DNA of 64,000 nt, from assembly GCF_947242115.1 (NCBI RefSeq), contig NC_074725.1:26699398-26763397 (forward strand). Reading direction: 5' to 3'. The position numbers and the translations under genes are program-made. The stretch comes from Biomphalaria glabrata (taxonomy: Eukaryota > Mollusca > Gastropoda > Planorbidae). The notes beneath the pieces were generated by a model. That model was given only the letters and a program-made list of their open reading frames with translations, did no database searches and was not told where the DNA came from. The first letter of the stretch is position 1. Every line of letters begins with the position of its first letter. This document shows positions 12,220-23,100 of the stretch, piece by piece.

Positions 12220-12400
12220 ATCCTTCAAAGTGCAGTAGTGGAGGGAGCACAAAGAAAGGGTTGTCCGAAGAAAAGCTAGATATCCTAAGAACAGCTGCTG
12301 AGCTGGAAATGAAGGGATTTGGTTAAGCAAAAAAAGTGTTGCTACACCTCAAGGCCAAAGAAAGATAATTAAAGGCGTACAGATGATGATGATATTATGA
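12220..12400 (+). mobile_element. Continuation of RTE-like LINE tail
   Basis: Plus-strand reading VVEGAQRKGCPKKS resembles the segment that follows WFGHxxRH in RTE-type ORFs. It ends in a GATGATGATGAT tract, a common LINE 3' terminus. It is separated from the 11630-11870 part by about 350 bp containing a different repeat fragment and a TA-rich tract. Confidence 0.55.
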
Positions 12401-12469
12401 GTGCCATCGCAGAATTAAAGATAATGAGTAGAATTCAGTAGAATCTAAACTTAAAAGGCTACATGTTAG

Positions 12470-12590
12470 CCCAGACAGAGACTTCAAGCCACTCCTGCAG
12501 ACAGTGGGCATGCGCAGGGTTCAAACCCCAGACCATCTATAGTTAGACAATAATTAATAGTCCAGAACGCATAGACCATATATATATGTC
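12470..12590 (-). mobile_element. SINE-B fragment
   Basis: The reverse complement carries GGTCTATGCGTTCTGGACT and the B box GGTTTGAACCC, then the CTGCAGGAGT block. These are the head and middle of the SINE-B family also seen at 4289, 31165, 59405 and 63215. Confidence 0.55.
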
Positions 12591-13180
12591 GAGTCATAGA
12601 AGTGATCTATGATAAAATAATAATTAATTAATTATAGGCCTATGATAGTATGATACAGACGTTACTTCAAAAAAGAAGCATTAGGCCTATATCCTATAAT
12701 ATGCGTCATGCATTTAGTCATGCATATTAACTAATCTAATGACCTAAGCTAAATTCTGCCAAGTCACTGACTGATGGTTTTTCTGGCTAGCTCAGGCAAT
12801 AACCCATTTCATGCTCTTATAGACTATTATAGAGCTATAGCTATAGGGAAGAAAGAGCATTTAATTTGTACAGATTTTTCCTAGCATACGTAACGATTCG
12901 AAATACGACTTAGACTTATATATTATAATATACTAAGCAAGTACTAGAGTCTAGTGACTTATAATACAGATTAATATCTAGACTATAGAGAGACTACTAC
13001 CGCTATAGCTTAGGCCTATACCTGGACCTAGTTAACTAACTTTAAATGCGATTATAATTCTAGATCTATATAGATCTAGATTCTATAAGATCTCTTTTTT
13101 TTTTCGTACTTCCATGAAGTGTAGCTTTGGGAAATACCCGTTACCCGTTTTCTTTAAAAATAGCTAAGCATAAGTTATAG

Positions 13181-14453
13181 CAGCGGTTCCCAACCTTTTG
13201 TTCTCGGCGACCCCCTTTCACAATCCTCCAGTCTGCCGCGACCCCCCCCCCTTTCGCATACACACACAGCAATAGAAGAGTAGACAAAAACAATCCATTT
13301 TTTCAATGGTTTTGGGCGACCCCTAGGGGGTCGAAACCACTAGCGGATCCAGAACTTTGGAGTGGGGGGAGGGCGATTTTTTCCCCAACCCTAACCCTAA
13401 CGCCCAGTAAACCCTAACCCTATGCATAAACGTGTGTACATTGTGGGAAATGGGAGGGGCGGTAGAGTGAAAACGATTAATCCTCGCTCCTTTAATAATT
13501 TCTGCTAAAGATTGCATTTGGCATTAAAGAATAGGGGTGGGACGACTCGATATAAGAATTTGTTTTTTTTTTTTAATTTTTTAATTTCTTAACTATACTA
13601 CAAAAAGAAAAAGTATTGATTTTTCCGATGGGGGAAATGCGATTGCATGTCTCGTCCCTCCCACCTGGTACAACCCTTTTTCATTTAAATTTACTAATGA
13701 TACAATTTGAGATTAGAGTATTGTACGACATAATATACAATGGGTCACATATCAATACGTAGTTTATATTATATAGATATTCAACTAATTTTGTTCACAA
13801 ACTATGATTCTCCACAAAAATAGGACCGCCCCCCCACTACTCAGAGGGCTAGAGTGGGGAGGGCATTACATGCAATCGCCCCCCCACCCCACCGAATCGG
13901 CCAAGATACCAGAAAGGGAGCGACATAATATATAATTTATATATTAATTCAACTAATTTTGTTCACAAACTATGATTTCTCCATAAAAATGGACCGCTCA
14001 CCCACTCAAAGGGTTTAGGTGGGAAAGGCAGTATTAGAGGTATTCGCCCCCCCCCCCCCCCACCACCGATCGGCCAACAGGGAACGACATAATATAAAGA
14101 TCAGTTAAAACATCAATAACAAGTTTTAAAGATAGAGATATTTAATTGATTTTGTTAGCAAGCTGTGATTTCTACAAACAAATTGGACCGCCCCCCCCAC
14201 TCCAAAGTGTTATGGGGGGGGGGGCGGGATTGATACCAGCGAAATAATCTAAAAATAGGTTGAAATATAAATAATTAGTCTATATTTTTAACATAAGTAA
14301 TAAATTCGTATACAAATTGTGGGAATCCTATACTAAAGTTCGTCCGCCACCCCCCTTCGGGGGGGGGGGTCGGTCGAGTGGGGGGCGATCGCCCCTACCG
14401 CCCCCCCGGATCCGCCAGTGGTCGAATCACGATCCTCAGGCTGAGAACCCCTG
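13181..14453. mobile_element. hAT MITE (CAGCGGTTC family) split by another element
   Basis: The left end CAGCGGTTCCCAACCTTTTG and right end GGCTGAGAACCCCTG are flanked by AGTTATAG and AGTTATAT, a 7/8 target duplication. Intact relatives of about 195 bp lie at 53242 and 62616. This copy is 1.27 kb because a second element occupies 13338-14420. Confidence 0.85.
13338..14420. mobile_element. Nested hAT-like element with C-tract tandem units
   Basis: The element begins CACTAGCGGATCC and ends GGATCCGCCAGTG, flanked by GTCGAAAC and GTCGAATC (7/8 target duplication), which places it inside the MITE at 13181-14453. The interior holds about three to four diverged units of roughly 160 bp. Each has a conserved AATTTTGTTxxCAAxCT(A/G)TGATT segment followed by cytosine runs of 7 to 16 and a GATCGGCCAA-like block. 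No transposase frame was seen. Confidence 0.8.
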
Positions 14454-14939
14454 AGTTATATAGTATAAGACTAGTTCTCTTGGACACCTGACCACTTCTC
14501 CAAATTTGTGGACAAACACAAGATGAGTTTTAAGTCTCTTATATAAATATCTAGAAAAAAATATATACTAGAAAAGACGTCACTATTTACTATATAGACC
14601 TATATTATAGATCTTGATTTTTTATATAGATTCTTTTTCGTTTGAGCATGACTAGATGCATAACTATAACGCGTAGCCGTAGGACGTATAATCGATCATT
14701 ATCTTCTTTTTCGAAGTAACGTCTGTATTTTGTAAGATAAGATAATAAGATGTAGGCATATGCCATTGTGACTTAAAACGTATAGTTTTACTTTTACCCT
14801 TTTTGTTTTGCCAATTTTAGGATGACCCCGGTGTGCGGGGGGATTTGAATTAGCGGACCATCATCGTTGCATCCTGACGTACCCTCACCCTCAAACGGCA
14901 GGCCGCATAGCTAATATAGGGCCTATATATATATATATA

Positions 14940-15044
<105 letters not shown>

Positions 15045-15264
15045 GATCTATAATCTATATATACCTCACGACCAAGTGTATGCAGGTCGCGTAGATACTT
15101 TTCACTGTTTATTTTTTTTTTTTAATTTCATTTGGGGCCACCAAATTCACTTCGTAACGACTTCCAATTATCTAAAGCCCGTCTACCGCCCCCCACCCCC
15201 TTTTTTTTGCAGCAGTAGAAATATAGATCTAGTAACAGGCTACATGTTTAAGTTTCATACTAGA

Positions 15265-15690
15265 TAGGCCTATAGATCTATTAGATCTATATACAGATAG
15301 ATCTAAATCATATGATCTGGAAATACAATTTAGATATCTAGATCTAGACTTTTAGATCTATCATGGAATTATAGATCTATATATAGAATCCCTACATCTA
15401 TAGAGTCTAGTTCTATTACATAGATCAGTGACATAGACTTTTCAAAACTTCTTTTTCAGTTACACTCTCAGTAACTCTCATCATTACAATCATTATAACT
15501 TAGTTTTAGTACAAGAGAAAATAATTATTATATCTAGAATTTCTAGATCTAGACTTGTATCATGACATTCGTTTAGGTAATTTAATCTAGATTTCTAAAT
15601 CCAGTCAGCTCTAATCATATACTAGAATCTAGATCTCTAGTATATTAGTATATATAAAAAATAATAAATATATAGAATAATAGATCTAAT
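15265..15690. repeat. AGATCT/TCTAGA-rich palindromic tract
   Basis: The words AGATCT, TCTAGA and CTAGAT overlap repeatedly over about 400 bp, without a fixed period. Similar tracts occur at 13060-13095 and 47965-48110. No coding potential is seen. Confidence 0.6.
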
Positions 15691-16194
15691 CTAAGGGTAA
15701 AACTTTACATCGAAGGACACTGTCACTATGTCAGTCTATGTCAACTATGTTACTATGTCTATCATTATCATAGTCTATGACTAAGTGACACTAAGTCTTA
15801 GACTTAGTACTACTTTCTTTGTACTTACTAATAGGCTTTAGGTTAGTAGTCTCACGACACTAGCTCCATCTGCGCCTGGAATAACTCAGTTAACTGGAAC
15901 AAACAGACAAAATAGACTCTATAGTTATAGACTCATCATGATCATATGATGGATTTAGACTACTAATGATTTAGATGATAGACTAAGACTAGAGACATAG
16001 ACTAGACCAGCGGGGTCTTCAATATAAAATTAAAGAAAACTACAGTCACAAAATTCTATGAGCGTAACCAAGGGAGGTTTTGAGTTAACCCTCCCTACCC
16101 CCATATAGAGAGGGTTTTATTTTACCCCCCCCCCCCGAGAGTTTTTTGCCATAAAATCTCCCCTCTTAAATATTATTCTATAGCAGGGATTATA

Positions 16195-16635
16195 ATTTTA
16201 AAAATTAAAAAAATGAGGGGAGCGACCTGAATTCGAACTCATGTCTCAAGTCTTCTCAGGTTTCTTAAACCAAATTGGTAACCCCTGCTAATGTAGAGCC
16301 TATGAAAGATTGTATAGTCATCTATTGTTTCTATAGTCTCGTCCTATTTTTCATGTTGTGTTCACTAAGACTTAGACGGCGATGACTTATAAAGGGGACT
16401 AATCCAGCTTATACCACCACTTTAGTCAAGTACTATTTCTTTCCCTTGTTCAAGAGACCAAACAAAATAATTAATTATAATTGTTAATGAACTAATTGGT
16501 AAATTTAAAAAAATGGATTCATCAGGTAATAATCGTGCAAAATTTCAGCTTGATCTGAGATTGGGTGTGGGAGAAATAACATGTGTACAAACATTTTAGC
16601 AGACAGAGTGAGTTGATGTCAGCTTTGTAAAAAAA
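16195..16635 (+). repeat. Interspersed repeat family C, near full copy
   Basis: Shared blocks are AATTCGAACTCATGTCTCAA, TTTCTTTCCCTTGTTCAAGA, AAATTTCAGCTTGATCTGAG, GTGGGAGAAATAACATGT and a CAGAGTGAGTTGATGTCAGC end. Other copies lie at 34620-34925, 42700-44010 (interrupted) and 45455-45800 (reverse). No coding frame was seen; the class is unknown. Confidence 0.75.
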
Positions 16636-16879
16636 AAAGTCATTATGCTTTATTATACACCCTAGATATCATTCTCCTGTGCGTACAGACAAACTACTTG
16701 TGTTGTTATTTTAAAAATGTTAACACTTGCATTTTCAGTTTTTACTTGTCTGTGAAAATTTTTTTTTTGTAATGATGTATTTTTATTTTATCACCAAAAT
16801 ATAAATAAAATGCTAATAGCTTCATTGTTTTAAAATTGGCCTTCAAAGTGCTATATAAATAAAGTTTTTTTTTAAAATC

Positions 16880-17015
16880 CAAGTCTTTTCATTAGTTGGT
16901 CATGTGGTATGTACTCTGGACTCACCGAAATCCCCCTCTGTTCTGTGAAAGGTTTTGGGTTGGTTGTAATAATAGTTTCAACTATGAAGGAACCTCCAAA
17001 GCATGTAAAATAATT
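16880..17015 (+). mobile_element. SINE-B-like fragment
   Basis: TTGGTCATGTGGTATGTACT followed by CTGGACT and a GAAGGAACCTCCAAAGCATG tail matches the head and tail of SINE-B, with the middle degenerate. Confidence 0.5.
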
Positions 17016-17254
17016 ATAATTTTATGTTTCAGATTTAAGACTATAGAGACAGTGACTTTGATGATACTAAAGCGACTAGACATTTTCAAGCTTATCTTAC
17101 CAAGTTTGAAAATATTTTACACAAGGCTTAAGTGGAAATTTCTCAAAAGGTAGTGATAAGGACAGAGGGAAAGCTTTATTAAACCTCTTTTACCTAGATA
17201 TTAAAGGTAAGTGACACTTTATGAATTTAGATATTTAACTGCAGGTATGTAGCA

Positions 17255-17535
17255 TGAGGGGGCGCGGTGGCTGAGTGGTTAAGTGCTTGGCTTTATAATT
17301 GGGGTCCTAGGTTCAAATCTCTGTGAATACTGGGATTTTAAGTTTTGGAATTTTTAGGGCGCCCCTGAGTCCACCCAACTCTAATGGGCACCTGACCTTT
17401 TTTGGGGAAAGTAAAGGATATTGGGCGTTGTGCTAGCCACATGACACTCTGCTTGTTAGACGTTAGCCAAAGAAACAGATGACCTTAACATCATCAGCTA
17501 TATAGATTTCAAGGTCTGAAAGGGGAACTTTCTTT
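17255..17535 (+). mobile_element. SINE-A, near full length
   Basis: GGGGGCGCGGTGGCTGAGTG starts the tRNA-like head, and a B box close to GGTTCAAATCT follows. The body then runs through GGGATTTT, TTTTTAGGGCGCCCCTGAGT and GTGCTAGCCACATGACA to CTGAAAGGGGAAC. Confidence 0.9.
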
Positions 17536-17609
17536 TTTTTATCTCTATATAGCATGAACATTTAGAGCATTAAGTAATTAGTAAAATCTTTAACACTAAT
17601 TTTATGTGA

Positions 17610-18520
17610 TTTTGTAGAGAAAACACCAAAACCTTAAGGACATAAATGAGCTTTTCATAGAAACTTTAGACAACCTAAGTTTATATCAAATCATTAAAAA
17701 ACCAACTAGATTAAACAACACATTAGATCTCTTCTTCACCGACAGACCAGGATTAGTAGTAGATTATGAAATTATCCCTGGTCTATCAGACCATGATATC
17801 ATTAAAATACACAGATAAAAAGTAGCCAATATAAAACTTAAAAGAAAAATCTTACTCTGGAACAAAAGCAACCTAACACAACTACACCAAGCTGCATTAA
17901 ACTTTCAACAAACATTCTTATCAGAAAAAGACATTAACCAACCAGTCGATGACCTATGGAATTTCATTAAAAACAGTACAGAAAATCAAATACCAACTAA
18001 ATACACATCAAACAAAATAAATAAATGCTGGTTTAATAATAGATTAAAGAAGCTTTGTAAACAGAAGGAAAACCTATATAGAAAATTTAAAGAAACTAAG
18101 GCAGAAAGAGTTTATAAAAAGTATATTAAAATTAAACATCTAACCCAAAAAGTAAGCAGACAGCTGCAAAGTGAATACATAAACAATGTAATATCTAAGG
18201 ATTACAACAAAAACCTATGGTCATACATTAAGACTAAGAAAATGTAAACAACAGGTATAGCGCCATTAAAAGGAGAAGACATACTTTGCATCAGCATTCT
18301 TAGCCCCAGGAGACAAAGACATATATTACTTAATTTGAACCAAGAAAATAACATAGGAGATATAGAAGTACAAGAAAAGGGAATCCAAAAACTATTAGCC
18401 AACATCAAACCGAATAAAGCATCTGGACCTGATGGTATTCCAGCTAGATTACTCAAAGACAAAGTTCACCACCATAGTTTGCTTTTCTTCCATATGCACA
18501 ACAAAACTCAGAAATGAATA
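17610..18520 (+). mobile_element. LINE fragment: endonuclease end to start of reverse transcriptase
   Basis: One plus frame gives a long, nearly continuous reading. It includes the end of an APE-type endonuclease (RLNNTLDLFFTDRPGLVV, then IPGLSDHDIIKI), a basic linker, and the start of reverse transcriptase (LANIKPNKASGPDGIPARLL). In-frame stops at about 17816 and 18245 and loss of both ends show it is dead. The domain order endonuclease then RT indicates a CR1/L2/Jockey-type element rather than LTR or Penelope. Confidence 0.85.
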
Positions 18521-18679
18521 AAGCACAGAAGAAATTCAAGAATAGAAATTTGAAATAATTAAACTAATTAAATCCAATATTAATAAAAGGTTCAGTTAGA
18601 ATGCTAACTTAAAAAAATAGATTTTTTAATCCAAACTAATTATATTAATCAAACTAATAGACACTACTCCACTCCTGCC

Positions 18680-19110
18680 TTCTAGCTTGCATAACGATCC
18701 ATCCATCCCAGTGGCACTACTTTAGCACATCCTTTCTACTGAGCCTTTCATCTTTGCCTGAAGCCCAAGCTGTTGTAGATTTGCCTCCTCATTGTCAAAC
18801 CATCTTATTCTTGGTCTGCCTTAGGGTGACTTCCCTTTTGGTTTTTGCCTATTTACAATTGTTCTCCTCTGTTGTCTGACATTCTTTCAAGGTGACCTAC
18901 CCAATGTTGTCTGTTCTTTTTTATTTTCAGCACTATAGGTTTGTCTTCATACAATTGGTATCTCTCCTTGTTAGTCCTCCACCCAGTTTCCTATAGTACA
19001 CCACCATAGGTTTTCCTAAATATTTTCTGTTCCTAAGTAGTTAGTAGATTTTGAGTTGTCAGTTTCCATGTCTCACTTGCATACATGGCTACTAGTTGTA
19101 TTATGCTTTT
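18680..19110 (-). mobile_element. LINE 3' fragment
   Basis: Minus-strand reading includes QRRTIVNRQKPKGKSP, GRPRIRWFDNEEANLQQLGL and upstream TENIxENLWWC. This is a typical C-terminal segment of a non-LTR retrotransposon ORF2. Several stops and frame changes are present. Confidence 0.65.
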
Positions 19111-19329
19111 GTATATCATTTACTTTTATAGTGTTAATCTAGAATAGAAATTTCAGGTCATTTTCTAATCACACCAGTTAGACCTCATGAATGTTGGATG
19201 TTAAAACTCTCATTTTTTTCCTCATTAAATAACAATTTCAAGATTAGATTTGGCCCCTGTGAATGTGACAATGGCATATTTTATTTTTTGTCTTTCATTC
19301 TGAGTTAAAATTATATAAAATTTCCTTTC

Positions 19330-20053
19330 CCATCATGAAAGCAATCTGAATCCAAACAGGAATCTGAATCTATAAATGAATCTTAACCTAAATAAAGATC
19401 AGATTCAAGGAAAGAATGCCTACAGAATCCTATATGCTCTCAAATATAATACTTGCCAATAGGATTTAGAAAGGTATTTGGATTTGAAGAAGATTTTGAA
19501 TCAAGAAAATAGTTTAAAACTGAAAGAAAGGAATCTGAATCCATAGAAGCATCAGAACTGTTGAAAGATCCTCTTTCTAGAAAGGTATCTCTGGCAAATC
19601 AAGTATTGAAACTTGAAAGCAATCTGAAGCCAGAAAGCAATCAGTACAAGTAGAAATATTTGAAACTAGAAAACAGTTTGATTAAAAAAAGGACAAGAAT
19701 CAAGCAAGCTAATCCTTTAGCATAAAGAGACATGAATCTAGAAAGCAGTCTGAACCCCAAATAGCTGGAATCTGGAAAAGAATCTGAAGGAATTTAACAA
19801 CCTGAATCTAGAAAGGAATCTGATTTTTTTTTTTAAAGTAGAAAGCAACACACAAAAGCATGTGAATCTAGTGATGAATGTGAATCAGACCAGTGAACCT
19901 GTGTCAGGGATCCAGAAAAAAACAAAAACTGAAGCTAAAGAAATACCTGAACAAAGAAAGCAATCCATCCTGAGCAAGGGTACAGAATTAAAAAAAAAAA
20001 AAGAATCCAAATTCTAAAAAAAAAAAAAATCCAAATCTAAAAAAGAAAAATAA
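19330..20053 (+). pseudogene. Decayed upstream part of the 12-residue repeat array
   Basis: AATCTGAATC, GAATCTAGAAAG and AAAGGAATCTGAATC motifs of the giant exon recur here, but stops and frame changes break the pattern. From about 19835 the same frame as the ATG at 20120 is open except for two TAA codons (20015 and 20051) inside adenine-rich runs. It reads TEAKEIPEQRKQSILSKG. Either the array once extended upstream and is eroding, or homopolymer errors hide a longer exon. Confidence 0.55.
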
Positions 20054-20119
20054 AAAAAAAACAACAACAACAAAAAAAAAACAACAAAAAAAAAACAAAA
20101 AACAAAGAGTGATTCTAGA

Positions 20120-23100
20120 ATGGAATCTGAATCTTTTGAAGGTCCAGAATTTAGTCAAGAATCTGAGGCAACAAAGGCACCTGAATCTAGAAAGAAATCA
20201 GAACCAAATGAAGGACTGGAATCTAGAAAGCTATCAGAATCAAACCAAGGACTGGAATCTAGAAAGCAATCTGAATCGAAACAACAGCTGGAATCTAGAA
20301 AGCAATCAGTATCGAAACAAGAACTGGATTCTAGAAAATACTCAGAACCAAACGAAGTACGGGAATCTAGAAAGCAATCAGAATTAAAACAAGGACTGGA
20401 TTCTAGAGAAGAATCGGAACCAAACGAAGTACTGGAATCTAGAAAGCAATCAGAATCGAAACAAGAGCTGGAATCTAGAAAGCAATCAGAATCGAAACAA
20501 GAGCTGGAATCTAGAAAGCAATCAGAACCGAAACAAGAGCTGGAATCTAGAGAAGAATCGAAACCAAACAAAGTACTGGAATCTAGAAAGCAATCTGAAG
20601 AATCGAAACAAGGACTGGAATCTAAAAAACACTCTGACTCAAAACAAGGACTGGAATCTAGAAAAGAATCAGAGCCAAAACAAGGGCTGGAATCTAGTAA
20701 ACAATCTGACTCAAAACAAGGACTGGAATCTAGAATAGAATTAGAGCCAATACAAGGACATGAATCTAGAAAAGAATCAGGGCCAAAACAAGGGCTGGAA
20801 TCTAGAAAAGAAACAGAGCCAAAACAAGGGCTGGAATCTAGAAAACAATCTGACTCAAAACAAGGACTGGAATCTACAAAAGAATCAGAGCCAAAACAAG
20901 GGCTGGAATCTAGAAAAGAATCAGAGCCAAAACAAGGACTGGAATCTACAAAAGAATCAGAGCCAAAACAAGGACAGGAATCTAGAAATGAATCTCAGCC
21001 AAAACAAGGACTGGAATCTAGAAAAGAGTCAGAGCCAAAACTAGGGCTGGAATCTACAAAAGAATCAGAGCCAAAACAAGGACTGGAATCTAGAAATGAA
21101 TCTCAGCCAAAACAAGGGCTGGAATCTAGAAAAGAATCAGAGCCAAAACAAGGGTTGGAATCTAGAAAAGAATCAGAGCCAAAACAAGGGCTGGAATCTA
21201 GAAAACAATCTGACTCAAAACAAGGGCTGGAATCTAGAAAAGAATCAGAGCCAAAACAAGGACAGAAATCTAGAAAAGAAACAGAGCCAAAACAAGGACT
21301 GGATTCTAGAGAAGAATCGGAACCAAACGAAGTACTGGAATCTAGAAAGCAATCAGAATCGAAACAAGAGCTGGAATCTAGCAAGCAATCAGAACCAAAA
21401 CAAGAGCTGGAATCTAGAGAAGAATCGAAACCAAACAAAGTACTGGAATCTAGAAAGCAATCTGAAGAATCGAAACAAGGACTGGAATCTAGAAAACACT
21501 CTGACTCAAAACAAGGACTGGAATCTAGAAAAGAATCAGAGCCAAAACAAGGGCTGGAATCTAGAAAACAATCTGACTCAAAACAAGGACTGGAATCTAG
21601 AATAGAATTAGAGCCAAAACAAGGACATGAATCTAGAAAAGAATCAGGGCCAAAACAAGGGCTGGAATCTAGAAAACAATCTGACTCAAAACAAGGACTG
21701 GAATCTAGAAAAGAAACAGAGCCAAAACAAGGACTGGAATCTAGAAAAGAATCAGAGCCAAAACAAGGACTGGAATCTAGAAAAGATTCAGAGCCAAAAC
21801 AAGGGCTAGAATCTAGAAAAGAATCAGAGCCAAAACAAGGACATGAATCTAGAAAAGAATCAGAGCCAATACAAGGATTGGAATCTAGAAAAGAATCAGA
21901 GCCAAAACAAGGGCTGGAATCTAGTAAACAATCTGACTCAAAACAAGGACTGGAATCTAGAATAGAATTAGAGCCAATACAAGGACATGAATCTAGAAAA
22001 GAATCAGGGCCAAAACAAGGGCTGGAATCTAGAAAAGAAACAGAGCCAAAACAAGGGCTGGAATCTAGAAAACAATCTGACTCAAAACAAGGACTGGAAT
22101 CTACAAAAGAATCAGAGCCAAAACAAGGGCTGGAATCTAGAAAAGAATCAGAGCCAAAACAAGGACTGGAATCTACAAAAGAATCAGAGCCAAAACAAGG
22201 ACAGGAATCTAGAAATGAATCTCAGCCAAAACAAGGACTGGAATCTAGAAAAGAGTCAGAGCCAAAACTAGGGCTGGAATCTACAAAAGAATCAGAGCCA
22301 AAACAAGGACTGGAATCTAGAAATGAATCTCAGCCAAAACAAGGGCTGGAATCTAGAAAAGAATCAGAGCCAAAACAAGGGTTGGAATCTAGAAAAGAAT
22401 CAGAGCCAAAACAAGGGCTGGAATCTAGAAAACAATCTGACTCAAAACAAGGGCTGGAATCTAGAAAAGAATCAGAGCCAAAACAAGGACAGAAATCTAG
22501 AAAAGAATCAGAGCCAAAACAAGGACTGGATTCTAGAGAAGAATCGGAACCAAACGAAGTACTGGAATCTAGAAAGCAATCAAAATCGAAACAAGAGCTG
22601 GAATCTAGCAAGCAATCAGAACCAAAACAAGAGCTGGAATCTAGAGAAGAATCGAAACCAAACAAAGTACTGGAATCTAGAAAGCAATCTGAAGAATCGA
22701 AACAAGGACTGGAATCTAGAAAACACTCTGACTCAAAACAAGGACTGGAATCTAGAAAAGAATCAGAGCCAAAACAAGGGCTGGAATCTAGAAAACAATC
22801 TGACTCAAAACAAGGACTGGAATCTAGAATAGAATTAGAGCCAAAACAAGGACATGAATCTAGAAAAGAATCAGGGCCAAAACAAGGGCTGGAATCTAGA
22901 AAACAATCTGACTCAAAACAAGGACTGGAATCTAGAAAAGAAACAGAGCCAAAACAAGGACTGGAATCTAGAAAAGAATCAGAGCCAAAACAAGGACTGG
23001 AATCTAGAAAAGATTCAGAGCCAAAACAAGGGCTAGAATCTAGAAAAGAATCAGAGCCAAAACAAGGACATGAATCTAGAAAAGAATCAGAGCCAATACA

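Noticed and set aside
16896-17153. An 85-residue plus-strand frame
   Set aside because: Its first part is a SINE-B-like fragment and the rest has no recognised pattern.
17031-17206. A possible upstream exon of the FUN14-like gene (TTTCAG before it, AAAG/GTAAGTG after it)
   Set aside because: All three frames contain stops across the whole span. One frame (YRDSDFDDTKATRHFQAYL) looks coding-like but is interrupted. A non-coding 5' UTR exon cannot be excluded.
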